Shown here: one piece after another, positions 33,440-42,703 of the stretch | Numbering within the stretch: the first letter of the stretch is position 1 | Layout: each line of letters opens with the position of its first letter | Assembly (NCBI GenBank): GCA_045599005.1 | Contig: JAZRVF010000015.1 | Coordinates: 140,074 to 204,073 of the forward strand | Origin: Treponema_I sp045599005 | GTDB taxonomy: Bacteria; Spirochaetota; Spirochaetia; Treponematales; Treponemataceae | DNA: 64,000 nucleotides | Direction: 5' to 3' | The notes under the pieces: generated by a model | What the model saw: the letters and a program-made list of their open reading frames with translations, nothing else | The model's database searches: none | Told to the model about the DNA's origin: nothing | Translations under genes and position numbers: made by a program

Positions 33440-34168
33440 TCATCTGTCCGGCGGTTCTGTTTCCTTCGGTTCGGAAAAAATGTCAGTGTTCTCAAGAAAA
33501 CTGAAGAAATCAGTCCTGGTGATGATGATGTGATCCAGAAGCTGGATGCCAAGAAGCCGTGATGCACCAAGAATTCTCCGCGTAGTCTCGTAATCATTGG
33601 AGGAAGGCGTTACAGATCCCGAGGGATGATTGTGTACAATGATGATTGCCGCAGCTCCGTCCACAATGGGATCTGCGAAAATGTCCCTGGGATGAATAAG
33701 TGCCCGGTTCATTGTCCCCACGGACACCAGCTTGACTTGAAGCACTTCGTGGGCACCGTTCAGGGAAACGCAGACAAAGTGTTCCTGTTTCTGAAGGGAA
33801 TAGATCCGTACCAGCGGAATTATATCAGACGGTTGTGATATCCTGATGTCCTTCATCGCCGCAAACCGTCTTCCGCATTCAAGAGCGGCCAGTATGCAGG
33901 CAGTCTTCCCCTGTCCCATCCCGTCAAGTTCAAGAAGAGCATCTTTCAGTTCTTTCTCAGGTTTGCTGTGGATCAGGTAAAGCACTTTCTCCGCCAGTTT
34001 TGCCACAGGTGTCCCCTTTATGCCCGTTCCCAGAAGCAGCATTATCAGTTCTTTGTCTGACAGCACCGATTCGCCGAAAGACACAATCTGTTCCCGGAGA
34101 TCAGGCTTTTCCCGGTCCCTCAATGATTTTGTGTCGTCCATATAATACATATTTTCATTGTGTTCCAT
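33440..34168 (-). CDS. radC: RadC-family JAB/MPN protein
   Basis: The ATG at 34168 gives 243 residues (MEHNENMYYMDDTKSLRDRE...); ATGs at 34150 and 34141 are alternatives and the RBS is weak. It has an N-terminal helix-hairpin-helix-like region (LSDKELIMLLLGTGIKGTPV; LDGMGQGKTACILAALE) and the JAMM metal motif ALIHPRDIFADPIVDGAAAI then HNHPSGSVTPSSNDYETTR. RadC proteins are conserved but their role (once said to be DNA repair) is unsettled. The open frame upstream of 34168 extends into the guaB promoter region and is not coding. Confidence 0.88.
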   Translation of the reverse strand: MEHNENMYYMDDTKSLRDREKPDLREQIVSFGESVLSDKELIMLLLGTGIKGTPVAKLAEKVLYLIHSKPEKELKDALLELDGMGQGKTACILAALECGRRFAAMKDIRISQPSDIIPLVRIYSLQKQEHFVCVSLNGAHEVLQVKLVSVGTMNRALIHPRDIFADPIVDGAAAIIIVHNHPSGSVTPSSNDYETTRRILGASRLLGIQLLDHIIITRTDFFSFLENTDIFSEPKETEPPDR

Positions 34169-34273
34169 ACATAAGTTTATTTTCAGTTTTTTTTTGGAAA
34201 AAATGCAAAAAAAACAGCCTGAATCCAAAAAAAAACGGAAATATCCCTTTGCCGCCCTGTGCAGAACCCGCCC

Positions 34274-34302
34274 TTGAATTTTGCCTGAATTTACAGTAAC
34301 AT
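34274..34302 (+). promoter_or_regulatory. guaB promoter with overlapping inverted repeat
   Basis: TTGAAT (34274-34279) and TAACAT (34297-34302) are separated by 17 bp, 39 bp before the ATG. The -10 lies inside TTACAGTAACATATTGTAA, whose TTACA and TGTAA arms could bind a regulator. Confidence 0.55.
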
Positions 34303-34341
34303 ATTGTAATTTTACACACACATTTTTTATAGGAGTCAGAC

Positions 34342-35844
34342 ATGGCGTATTATTTTGAAGAACCGTCCCACACATTCGGGGAATATCTGTTGGTTCCGGG
34401 CTACAGTTCTGCAGAGTGCATTCCTGCAAAAGTTGATTTGAAAACTCCAGTAGTCAAATTCAAAAAAGGCGAAACACCGGCTCTTACAATGAACATTCCG
34501 CTGGTCTCAGCTGTAATGCAGTCCGTCTCTGATGACAAGATGGCAATTGCCCTTGCAAAGGAAGGCGGTATCTCTTTTATTTACGGAAGCCAGTCCATTG
34601 AGAACCAGGCAGCGATGGTTGCCCGTGTCAAAGGTTACAAAGCCGGTTTTGTTACAAGTGACTCAAATGTCAAACCTGGGGACACACTCCAGACAGTCAT
34701 TGACCTTAAGGAGAAGACAGGTCATTCAACAGTGGCGGTCACAGAGGACGGCAGCCCCAACGGACGCCTGATGGGTATCATCACAAGCCGTGACTTCCGC
34801 GTCGGTCATGCGGACCTGAATTCAAAAGTCCGTGACTACATGACACCTTTTTCAGAACTGATCACAGGTCTTGACGGAATCTCACTGAGCGAGGCAAACG
34901 AACTGATCTGGAAGCACAAACTGAATTCACTGCCTATCATTGATGCAAACGGATCTCTCAAGTCACTGGTTTTCCGCAAGGACTATGCAAGCCATCAGGA
35001 ACATCCCCTGGAACTGCTGGACTCAAAGCAGCGTTATATTGTGGGTGCAGGTATCAACACACGCGATTATATGGACCGCGTTCCCGCCCTTCTGGAGGCT
35101 GGTGTCGACGTAATGACGCTTGACTCAAGCGAAGGTTTCACTGAATGGCAGCGCCGCGCACTCCACGACATCCACGCAAAGTGGCCGGAGGCAAAGGTCG
35201 GAGCCGGAAACGTTGTTGACCGTGAAGGATTCCTGTTTCTTGCAGAAGCTGGTGCTGATTTTGTGAAGATCGGTATCGGCGGCGGCTCAATCTGTATCAC
35301 ACGCGAGCAGAAAGGTATCGGACGCGGACAGGCCACAGCAACGATTGAGGTTGCGAAAGCCCGTGACGAATATTACGAGAAGACCGGAATCTACATTCCT
35401 ATCTGCTCTGACGGCGGTATCGTGCACGATTACCACATGACACTTGCCCTGGCCATGGGTGCAGACTTTGTAATGCTCGGACGCTATTTTGCCCGCTTTG
35501 ACGAAAGCCCGACACACAAGCTGATTGTGAACGGCAATTATGTGAAGGAATACTGGGGCGAAGGTTCCAACCGTGCACGCAACTGGCAGCGCTATGACAT
35601 GGGCGGTGCAAACAAACTCAGTTTCGAGGAAGGCGTTGACTCCTACGTTCCCTATGCAGGAAGTCTCCATGACAACGTCACGATGAGCATGAGCAAGATC
35701 CGCCACACAATGTGCAACTGCGGTGCCCTCACAATTCCTGAGCTGCAGGAGAAGGCAAAGATCACACTGGTAAGCCAGGCCTCAATCAACGAGGGAAGCG
35801 CCCACGACGTTATCGTAAAGAACACGACACTGCGGGCTGAATAA
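34342..35844 (+). CDS. guaB: IMP dehydrogenase
   Basis: GuaB oxidises IMP to XMP with NAD, the committed step of GMP synthesis. The 500 residues are a full-length enzyme: catalytic (beta/alpha)8 barrel with two CBS domains inserted near 95-215 (VAVTEDGSPNGRLMGIITSR; KLNSLPIIDANGSLKSLVFR). The catalytic loop is GIGGGSICITREQKGIGRGQ near 312-331, where Cys is the nucleophile, and the flap carries the RY pair region (NWQRYDMGGANK). AGGAG lies 8 nt before the ATG. A strong terminator follows. Confidence 0.96.
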   Translation: MAYYFEEPSHTFGEYLLVPGYSSAECIPAKVDLKTPVVKFKKGETPALTMNIPLVSAVMQSVSDDKMAIALAKEGGISFIYGSQSIENQAAMVARVKGYKAGFVTSDSNVKPGDTLQTVIDLKEKTGHSTVAVTEDGSPNGRLMGIITSRDFRVGHADLNSKVRDYMTPFSELITGLDGISLSEANELIWKHKLNSLPIIDANGSLKSLVFRKDYASHQEHPLELLDSKQRYIVGAGINTRDYMDRVPALLEAGVDVMTLDSSEGFTEWQRRALHDIHAKWPEAKVGAGNVVDREGFLFLAEAGADFVKIGIGGGSICITREQKGIGRGQATATIEVAKARDEYYEKTGIYIPICSDGGIVHDYHMTLALAMGADFVMLGRYFARFDESPTHKLIVNGNYVKEYWGEGSNRARNWQRYDMGGANKLSFEEGVDSYVPYAGSLHDNVTMSMSKIRHTMCNCGALTIPELQEKAKITLVSQASINEGSAHDVIVKNTTLRAE

Positions 35845-35865
35845 GTTTTTACCCGCATTAAACAG

Positions 35866-35919
35866 ACTGCCGGCATTCATGGGAAGGGAAGACCTGTCAT
35901 GATACCGGCAGTTTTTTTT
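35866..35919 (+). terminator. guaB terminator
   Basis: ACTGCCGG (35866-35873) pairs with CCGGCAGT (35905-35912), with an inner TCATG/CATGA stem, followed by TTTTTTTT. Confidence 0.9.
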
Positions 35920-35941
35920 CTCCGGAGAAGGTTCTTCTGTG

Positions 35942-36673
35942 TCATGCGGCGTGGAAATCCCGGAGGCGCCTAAGGTTTTCGGAAGAGCAGAACTTTCCCA
36001 GTGCCTTCCTGTGGATATGGCAGACATTCTGCGCGGACATTCCCATCTCACGTCCGATTTTTGCGAATGACTTGCATCCTTTGCCGTCAAGGCCGTAATG
36101 CATGGTCAGAACTCCTGCCGAGCGTTCATCAAGCTGGGATATCATGTCAGCAATTGTCTCGGAAAGCACAGTTTTTTCACAGTCCGCCTCTGTGTCCTCC
36201 CGTTCATCGCAGATTCTCTCGCTCCATGAAGTCCCTCTTTCAGAACCGCTGTTCTGCGTCATATCCCAGTCCAGAGAATCCACCCTGATTCCTTCTGTCC
36301 CTGCGACTTTGTTCTTGGGGATGCGCACCATCCGGCCGTCATTGTACACAGAGTTGAACATATAATGATCGATCCAGTGTTTTGCGTAAGTAAGAAAATT
36401 CACCCCGTTCTCTTCCTTGAATTTATCGATTGCGTGGGAAAGGCCGCAGACTCCTTCCATCACAAGATCATCAACAGAAAGACATTCATTGGCATAATGG
36501 CGGGAAAAAACCTGTGCCGATTTTGCCACATACCTGATGTTGGACAGAATCAGTCTGTCCCGTGCATCCCGGTTTCCTCTGGAGGCACTGACAGCAAGTT
36601 TCATCTGTTCTTCCGCAGAAAGAACAGGATAACTAGTAGAGATTTCATTTACAAAACAGGTTTCTTCATTCAT
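35942..36673 (-). CDS. Short sigma-70 family factor lacking region 3
   Basis: The 243 residues contain region 1.2 (LSAEEQMKLAVSASRGNRDA near 18), region 2 (LILSNIRYVAKSAQVF; LSVDDLVMEGVCGLSHAIDK; FLTYAKHWIDHYMFNSVYND) with a -10-recognition helix, and region 4 (LDERSAGVLTMHYGLDGKGC; FAKIGREMGMSAQNVCHIHR) for -35 binding. The stretch between, about 55 acidic residues, is too short for a normal region 3. It is thus a reduced group 3-like or alternative sigma factor. AAGGAA lies 8 nt before the ATG. A hairpin precedes the RBS. Target promoters unknown; it is convergent with guaB. Confidence 0.85.
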   Translation of the reverse strand: MNEETCFVNEISTSYPVLSAEEQMKLAVSASRGNRDARDRLILSNIRYVAKSAQVFSRHYANECLSVDDLVMEGVCGLSHAIDKFKEENGVNFLTYAKHWIDHYMFNSVYNDGRMVRIPKNKVAGTEGIRVDSLDWDMTQNSGSERGTSWSERICDEREDTEADCEKTVLSETIADMISQLDERSAGVLTMHYGLDGKGCKSFAKIGREMGMSAQNVCHIHRKALGKFCSSENLRRLRDFHAA

Positions 36674-36687
36674 GACACATTCCTTTT

Positions 36688-36743
36688 TGCCGCATTCACT
36701 CGCTTGCGTGTTTACTCGCTTGCGCGTTCCTGCATTTGCGGCA
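36688..36743 (-). promoter_or_regulatory. Hairpin with internal repeats in the sigma-factor leader
   Basis: On the minus strand TGCCGCA (36743-36737) pairs with TGCGGCA (36694-36688), ending 15 nt before the ATG and just before the AAAAAGGAA Shine-Dalgarno. The loop holds two near-copies of CGCAAGCGAGT 16 bp apart. It might be a 5' UTR control structure or thermosensor-like element; no known family recognised. Confidence 0.35.
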
Positions 36744-36825
36744 CCTTGATCAACTGGCCCAAGCCATTATGACCAAAGTATAAAAGACGACAGTGCCACC
36801 GGTTGTCCCGCTGAATGATTTTCTG

Positions 36826-36864
36826 CAAAAAAAATGCCCGCAACCCAACTGAATGAATTGCGGA
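36826..36864 (-). terminator. Terminator of the DUF6273 lipoprotein gene
   Basis: On the minus strand CCGCAA (36863-36858) pairs with TTGCGG (36843-36838), followed after GCA by TTTTTTTT. It lies about 55 bp after the stop. Confidence 0.88.
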
Positions 36865-36918
36865 CAAAATTAAAGATCAGATTGAAAGCGAAAAATTATT
36901 TCACAAAAGCGAAACATT

Positions 36919-39237
36919 TCACTGAAGGAAAACTGTCAGCGCGGGCACGATGCCGTAATACGTATCGCGGACAATGTTGCCCACCGCAAAACCATCCTGT
37001 CCCACGTAATAGGCTAAGCATCGGTCCCTGTACAATGGAGTGCGCAGCCACCAGCCTCCGCCATAGCCTGCTGTTAAACTCTGGTAAGCGTAATTTGCTT
37101 TTGCGTAATCTGTGGTCTTACGGATTCTTGTATTGTCCTCACCTCTTTTATCGTATGGGGCAAACCCGTAAGCTGCTGTTGTCACTTCCTTTTCACTTAA
37201 AAGGAAAATCCTGTCTCTTGTCTCAGCGCAGGTATAGTCCGGATTGTTTTCAAAGCTTCCATCTGCCTTTGGAAGGATATCCGCGGCATCTGTCGTGCCT
37301 GATCCGCCGTTGTCTACACTTGTTACTGCAATCTTTGCCTGTGCCGCTGCGGTAAATGCAGTCTGCAGAAAGCCTCTGTCCGTGAAATCAGTTTTTTTTG
37401 CTGTTGATGAATCACTTTTGTCATAATAGTAATCAAGTCCGTTCAGATATGCACGGATCGTACTGTATTTATAGTTACTCGGATAAATATCTGCATCTGA
37501 TTCCACGGTTCTCGAATTTGAACCCTCACTATATTTATAATAGGGCACACCGGCCGTAAGGATGTCTTCCGCTAAAAGAAGCGCCTTTCCCGTTCCATTA
37601 TAATTTTTTGTAAGCACTCTCCACCTGATCGGTTCAACCTTGAAATATCGGTAACTGTCTGCACTGCTCTTTTTTAAGGGCGAGCCATCAGAATATGTAT
37701 ATTTATCACCTGTTGCGTAAGCGTTTTCTGCAATTTTCGCGTACAGGTTTCCGTCATCATCCTCATAGTAGGTGTTGGCTCCTATTGTCACACTTTTTGA
37801 CTCGTTAACAGTGACACTGCTGTTCAAGGGCAGAACTGATTTCGGGAACACACCGAAATAAACGTATTCTGATTCTGATGTGGCAGGCAATCCTGTCACA
37901 GTATCAACAGGGGATTCGTACCAGTTGAATGAGTCAACGGTCAGTTTCGGGATCACTTCGGTTTTAGTCTTTCCGCATACAGTGCAAGTAAACGTTTTTG
38001 CACCTTCGGTTGTTTCTGTGGGCTGTTTTGTCACAACTCCCGCATCCCATGTGTGAGAAGCTTTGTCCCCCACTGCTGAAGTATGTACGCATGTGGCTGC
38101 ATGCCAGTGATAGTTTTCGTCGTTGCTCCAGGTACTTGCAAAAGTATGCTGAGAAGTTGAAGGAAGCGCGATTGTCAACGCGGGGACAATGCCGCTATAA
38201 GGTGCGGAAGGAGTAAAGCCACCATCCTTACCAGAAGCAAATATTATTGGTGCAGAGCTTCCATCACCCTGATTAGGATCAGTAAGTCGTACCCACCATT
38301 CACCAGCATCGGCTGAATCAAAACTGTAAAATCCATTTGCTTTTGCATAGTCTGTTGCTACTCGAATCAGGGCTGCATCATCTTCATGGGCTGGATTAAA
38401 GCCGTAATAGCCCCTTCCGACTTCGTTAGTACTTAAAAGAAAAATTTTATCACTTATGCTTTCATAGGCAAATTGTCCACTAAAATGCCCCCAACCAGTT
38501 AAATCAATACGATTATCAAGTTTTGTTGTTGGAATCAAAGCTTGTGCAGTTGTAGTAAATGCAGTCTGAAAGAAGCCTTTGTCTGTGTAAGAGTTCGCTT
38601 GGGTATCATCAGCTTCGTATGCCCCGTTCAGATATGCACGGATTGTACTATATTTATAGGAGTTCTGATTAATTGCATTATCGTCAATCGTTCTTTCTGA
38701 ATCTTCCACGTTAAAAGGAACATTTGAAGTAAGAATGTCTTCTGCAAAAAGAAGGGCGTTTCCACTTTCATAATAATCTTTTGTGAGAACCCTCCACTTG
38801 ATCGGCTCCACCTTAAAATACCGGTAGTTTTCAGGTTCGTTCAGCCTTGGTTGTGTACCATCTGTATATTCTAATACAACCGGAAAAGCGTAATGAGCGT
38901 CTTCTCTTACTTTTGCATACCAGTTTCCGTCACTGCCTTTGTAATAAGTGTTTGCCCCCATTGTCATGCTCCTGGTTTCATCAACAGTAACAGTGCTGTT
39001 CAAAGGCAAAACGGTTTTGGGGAAAACTCCAAAATACACGTAAGTTGAGTTTACACTTGCAACATCCCCTGTCTCCGCATCCACCGGGAATTCATACCAT
39101 TCAGTAGAAAAGGTAGCTCCAACAACATTATGTTCAGAAGGATTATAACCAGGTCCATCATTCGGGCACCCTGTCGCCGTCAGCGCAAACAGCACCACCA
39201 ATGCAACAAAAGCAAACTTTTTTATTACACTTTTCAT
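36919..39237 (-). CDS. Large lipoprotein with two DUF6273-like modules
   Basis: The 772 residues begin with a lipoprotein signal (VVLFALTATGC, Cys24). Two homologous modules of about 330 residues follow. Module 1 has YVYFGVFPKTVLPLNSTVTV, YRYFKVEPIKWRVLTKDYYE, ALLFAEDILTSNVPFN and IVPALTIALPS; module 2 repeats each: YVYFGVFPKSVLPLNSSVTV, YRYFKVEPIRWRVLTKNYNG, ALLLAEDILTAGVPY and IVPALTVFLQ. They match the DUF6273 type of surface module. A linker near 385-445 (HTWDAGVVTKQPTETTEGAK then FTCTVCGKTKTEVIP) is a common spacer repeat in such proteins. Likely surface-exposed; function unknown. AAGGAAGG precedes the ATG. Confidence 0.82.
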   Translation of the reverse strand: MKSVIKKFAFVALVVLFALTATGCPNDGPGYNPSEHNVVGATFSTEWYEFPVDAETGDVASVNSTYVYFGVFPKTVLPLNSTVTVDETRSMTMGANTYYKGSDGNWYAKVREDAHYAFPVVLEYTDGTQPRLNEPENYRYFKVEPIKWRVLTKDYYESGNALLFAEDILTSNVPFNVEDSERTIDDNAINQNSYKYSTIRAYLNGAYEADDTQANSYTDKGFFQTAFTTTAQALIPTTKLDNRIDLTGWGHFSGQFAYESISDKIFLLSTNEVGRGYYGFNPAHEDDAALIRVATDYAKANGFYSFDSADAGEWWVRLTDPNQGDGSSAPIIFASGKDGGFTPSAPYSGIVPALTIALPSTSQHTFASTWSNDENYHWHAATCVHTSAVGDKASHTWDAGVVTKQPTETTEGAKTFTCTVCGKTKTEVIPKLTVDSFNWYESPVDTVTGLPATSESEYVYFGVFPKSVLPLNSSVTVNESKSVTIGANTYYEDDDGNLYAKIAENAYATGDKYTYSDGSPLKKSSADSYRYFKVEPIRWRVLTKNYNGTGKALLLAEDILTAGVPYYKYSEGSNSRTVESDADIYPSNYKYSTIRAYLNGLDYYYDKSDSSTAKKTDFTDRGFLQTAFTAAAQAKIAVTSVDNGGSGTTDAADILPKADGSFENNPDYTCAETRDRIFLLSEKEVTTAAYGFAPYDKRGEDNTRIRKTTDYAKANYAYQSLTAGYGGGWWLRTPLYRDRCLAYYVGQDGFAVGNIVRDTYYGIVPALTVFLQ

Positions 39238-39367
39238 AATTTCCTTCCTTTTCTAAAAAAGCTAAAAACAAAAAAAGACACTCCCCTGTACGAAAATCCT
39301 TGCCCAGTGAAATGCCTTATTTATTCCGTCTTGCGACAAACAACAACTCTGCCAATGTCTACGTCCT

Positions 39368-39395
39368 ATTTTAACACGCTTTTTTACGATGTCAA
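39368..39395 (-). promoter_or_regulatory. Strong promoter of the DUF6273 lipoprotein, long leader
   Basis: On the minus strand TTGACA (39395-39390) is 16 bp from TAAAAT (39373-39368), which is also an extended -10 (TGTTAAAAT). The start codon is about 125 nt downstream of the predicted start site, so the mRNA has a long 5' UTR with a partial hairpin (CACTGGG...GGGAGTG) and a T-run. Confidence 0.7.
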
Positions 39396-39420
39396 ATGCG
39401 AAAAAAAAGCCCGCAACATA

Positions 39421-39464
39421 AAAAAAGCCCGACCCGCAAACCTTTCAGCTGCAAATCAGGCTTT
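39421..39464 (-). terminator. Probable dnaJ terminator
   Basis: On the minus strand AAAGCC pairs with GGCTTT across about 30 nt, followed by TTTTA; a second GGGCTTTTTTTT follows near 39405-39416. It lies 24 bp after the dnaJ stop. Confidence 0.5.
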
Positions 39465-39487
39465 GTAATCAGAAAAAACTACAGGAC

Positions 39488-40612
39488 TCAGTCCCCAAGT
39501 TCGGAAAGAGGCGTAAGACGGGGTGAATCGTTCTCACCTTCTATGGCAGAAACTTCTTCAAGAAGCTGGCGTGCCTTGGAAGAAAGCCGGGTCGGAATCT
39601 GCACCAGAAGTTTAACATACAAATCACCGCGTTTGTTCGTACCGGGAACAGGAACACCTTCTCCCCGTATTCTGCACATTTTTCCGTGCTGGCTGCCGGC
39701 AGGAACTTTAAGCGCAATTTTTTTGCCGTCCAAAGCAGTAATGTAAATGTCACCGCCCAAAACAGCCTGTGTCATTGAGATCGGAACCGCGCAGTAAAGT
39801 GTCTGACCGCTGCGTTCAAAGAACTGATGCTGTGCAACGCGTACTTCCACAATCAGATCGCCTGCGGGACCGCCGTTTCTGCCTGCATCACCCTGACCGG
39901 GAATTTCAATGCGTTTGCCATCATCTGTTCCGGCAGGAATTGTGACCAGAAGCTTTGCACGTTTGCTCTGGACTCCTGTTCCGTTGCATTTGTGGCAGGG
40001 ATTCTCAATGACTGTACCGGTTCCGCGACATGTGGGACAAGGCTGTGAGATGGCAAAGAAGCCTGTGCTCTGACGGATCTGTCCTGCACCCTGACAGCGT
40101 GGACAGGTTTTACGGCTTGCACCGTTTGCACCACCGGTTCCGTTACAGGCATCACATGCAACATTATGGGCAAAAGAAATTTCTGCTTTATGACCGAAGA
40201 CAGCCTGTTCCAGAGAAATAGTCAGATTATAACGGAGACTGGCTCCCTGATTCTGAGCCTGTGCACTGCGCCGGCTTCTTGAACCGCCGAAGAAGTTTTC
40301 AAACACTCCGCCAAAATCACCGAACAGATCCTCAAAGTCATGGAATGCAGCGCTTCCATAAGCACCGCCACCGCCGCCGCCCATTCCGTCAAGACCGGCA
40401 AATCCATACTGATCATAAATCTGGCGTTTCTGTTCGTCAGAAAGGATTTCGTATGCTTCTGTCGCCTCTTTGAATTTGTTTTCGGCTTCTTTATCACCAG
40501 GATTCTTGTCCGGATGAAACTGAATTGCAAGTTTGCGGTATGCTTTTTTGATTTCGTCTTTTGTAGCGCTTTTTTCAACGCCAAGAACTTCGTAATAGTC
40601 TCGTTTCGCCAT
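39488..40612 (-). CDS. dnaJ: Co-chaperone DnaJ
   Basis: DnaJ delivers clients to DnaK and stimulates its ATPase. The 374 residues have the J domain with HPD (IQFHPDKNPGDKEAENKFKE near 30-50), a short Gly-rich region (GLDGMGGGGGGAYG near 75), four zinc-finger repeats CxxCxGxG (CDACNGTGG, CPRCQGAGQ, CPTCRGTGT, CHKCNGTGV) near 150-215, and the C-terminal client-binding domains. It has its own leader behind the dnaK terminator, so it is not simply co-transcribed with grpE-dnaK. Confidence 0.96.
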   Translation of the reverse strand: MAKRDYYEVLGVEKSATKDEIKKAYRKLAIQFHPDKNPGDKEAENKFKEATEAYEILSDEQKRQIYDQYGFAGLDGMGGGGGGAYGSAAFHDFEDLFGDFGGVFENFFGGSRSRRSAQAQNQGASLRYNLTISLEQAVFGHKAEISFAHNVACDACNGTGGANGASRKTCPRCQGAGQIRQSTGFFAISQPCPTCRGTGTVIENPCHKCNGTGVQSKRAKLLVTIPAGTDDGKRIEIPGQGDAGRNGGPAGDLIVEVRVAQHQFFERSGQTLYCAVPISMTQAVLGGDIYITALDGKKIALKVPAGSQHGKMCRIRGEGVPVPGTNKRGDLYVKLLVQIPTRLSSKARQLLEEVSAIEGENDSPRLTPLSELGD

Positions 40613-40634
40613 AAATTTTGCCTTAGGTCACTTT

Positions 40635-40702
40635 ATCAAAAAAAACCGTCTTCTGCAATTAAAGCACTTCCATGCTTTGTCAAAGCAGAACGACGGTTTT
40701 AT
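40635..40702 (-). terminator. Terminator between dnaK and dnaJ
   Basis: On the minus strand AAACCGTCGTTCTGC pairs with GCAGAAGACGGTTT (one bulged base), followed by TTTTTT. It sits between the dnaK stop and the dnaJ start, so dnaJ transcription from the upstream promoter is reduced or stopped. Confidence 0.85.
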
Positions 40703-40720
40703 GCAGAGAATCAGAAATGA

Positions 40721-42661
40721 TTATTTGTCGTCGTCAACAACTTCGTAATCAACATCATCTGCCTTGCCTTTGAACTTTGAAGATTTGTTCTCTCCGCTGT
40801 TTCCGGCATCGGCACCTGCATTTGCATTGGGATCTGCACCTGCGGCACCCTGCTGGGCAGCCTGTGCTTTGTACATTTCCTCTGCAATTTTGTAAGAAGC
40901 CTGTTTCAGTTCCTCAGTTTTTGCCTTGATGTCATCAATGTTGTCGCCCTGAAGAGCCTGTTTGAGTGCGGCAGTTGCATCTTCAATCTTCTGTTTGTCA
41001 GCAGCACTGATTTTGTCACCCATTTCTTTGATTGTCTTTTCAGTCTGGTAAACCATTGAATCAGCTTCGTTGCGTGCGTCAATCTTCTCGCGCTCTTTCT
41101 TGTCTGCCTCAGCATTTGCCTCAGCTTCCTTTACCATGCGGTCGATCTCGCTGTCGCTCAGTCCGCTTGAAGACTCAATGCGGATGTGCTGTTCCTTACC
41201 TGTTCCAAGGTCTTTTGCTGATACGTGAACGATACCGTTTGCATCAATGTCAAAAGTTACCTCAATCTGAGGAACACCACGGGGTGCGGCAGGAATACCT
41301 ACCAGGTCAAAGCGGCCCAGTGTGCGGTTCTGTGCAGCCATCTCGCGCTCACCCTGGAGTACGTGGATGGAAACTGCTGTCTGTCCGTCAGCGGCTGTTG
41401 AGAAAATCTGGCTCTTCTTGGTAGGAATTGTTGTGTTGCGCGGAATCAGTTTTGTGAATACAGCACCCATTGTCTCAATACCAAGAGAAAGAGGTGTAAC
41501 GTCAAGCAGGAGAACGTCTTTTACGTCACCGGCAAGAACACCACCCTGGATTGCTGCACCGACTGCAACTGCTTCGTCAGGGTTTACACCTTTTGAACCG
41601 TCTTTTCCGAAGATTTCTTTGACAATCTGCATTACTTTCGGCATACGTGTTGAACCACCGACCAGCAGAACTTCGTCAATCTCGGAAGGTTCCACACCGG
41701 CATCAGCCATTGCCTTGCGGCAGGGTTCTTTTGTGCGCTCAAGAAGATCTTCTGTCATCTGCTCAAATTTTGCGCGGGAAAGTGATTTCTGCAGGTGTTT
41801 GGGACCTGTTGCATCAGCTGTGATAAAGGGCAGGTTGATTTCTGTTGAAGACTGGGCAGAAAGGTCAATCTTTGCTTTTTCTGCTGCCTCACGGAGACGC
41901 TGAAGAGCCATGCGGTCCTGAGAAAGATCGATTCCTGTGTCAGCTTTGAATTCATCAATCAGCCAGTTTACTATCTTGCGGTCAAAGTCATCACCACCCA
42001 GGTGTGTGTCACCGTTTGTCGCAGTGACTTCAAAAACACCGTCACCAAGTTCAAGGATTGAGATATCGAATGTACCGCCACCAAGGTCATAGACTGCGAT
42101 GCGTTTGTCGTTGTTCTGGTCCTTGTTGAGACCGTATGCGAGAGCGGCAGCTGTAGGCTCGTTGATGATGCGCTGTACATTGAGTCCGGCAATTTTACCG
42201 GCGTCTTTTGTAGCCTGGCGCTGTGAGTCATTGAAGTAGGCAGGAACAGTGATTACAGCTTCTGTGACTGTCTCGCCGAGATAATCTTCTGCAGTCTTCT
42301 TCATTTTCTGAAGGATGAAAGCACTGATTTCCTGGGGAGAATACTCTTTTCCGCTGATGTCGATACGGACGTCCTCTCCGTGGTCTTTCACGTGGTATGG
42401 AACCATCTTTGCCTCACCGGTCAGCTCGTTGTAACGGTGTCCGATAAAACGCTTGATTGAATAAACTGTGTTTTCAGGGTTTGTTACCATCTGGTTCTTT
42501 GCAGGCTGACCGACAATGCGTTCACCTTTTGCAGTGAAACCTACGATAGAAGGAGTTGTACGTCCACCTTCTGAGTTCTGGATTACAACAGGTTCGCCAC
42601 CTTCCATAATAGCAACACATGAGTTTGTTGTACCCAAGTCAATACCGATAATCTTTGCCAT
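40721..42661 (-). CDS. dnaK: Chaperone DnaK (Hsp70)
   Basis: The ATG at 42661 (AGGAGATAAGGAAA before it) gives 646 residues beginning MAKIIGIDLGTTNSCVAIME, the phosphate-1 loop of Hsp70. Other signatures are IAVYDLGGGTFDISILELGD near 193, VLLVGGSTRMPKVMQIV near 335, the DVTPLSLGIETMG substrate-domain entry near 390, and the C-terminal lid ending DDVDYEVVDDDK. It follows grpE after about 40 bp. A small hairpin lies between the two genes. Confidence 0.97.
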   Translation of the reverse strand: MAKIIGIDLGTTNSCVAIMEGGEPVVIQNSEGGRTTPSIVGFTAKGERIVGQPAKNQMVTNPENTVYSIKRFIGHRYNELTGEAKMVPYHVKDHGEDVRIDISGKEYSPQEISAFILQKMKKTAEDYLGETVTEAVITVPAYFNDSQRQATKDAGKIAGLNVQRIINEPTAAALAYGLNKDQNNDKRIAVYDLGGGTFDISILELGDGVFEVTATNGDTHLGGDDFDRKIVNWLIDEFKADTGIDLSQDRMALQRLREAAEKAKIDLSAQSSTEINLPFITADATGPKHLQKSLSRAKFEQMTEDLLERTKEPCRKAMADAGVEPSEIDEVLLVGGSTRMPKVMQIVKEIFGKDGSKGVNPDEAVAVGAAIQGGVLAGDVKDVLLLDVTPLSLGIETMGAVFTKLIPRNTTIPTKKSQIFSTAADGQTAVSIHVLQGEREMAAQNRTLGRFDLVGIPAAPRGVPQIEVTFDIDANGIVHVSAKDLGTGKEQHIRIESSSGLSDSEIDRMVKEAEANAEADKKEREKIDARNEADSMVYQTEKTIKEMGDKISAADKQKIEDATAALKQALQGDNIDDIKAKTEELKQASYKIAEEMYKAQAAQQGAAGADPNANAGADAGNSGENKSSKFKGKADDVDYEVVDDDK

Positions 42662-42703
42662 TTTCCTTATCTCCTGTAAAACCGACAGTGCGGTCAAAAT
42701 TTA

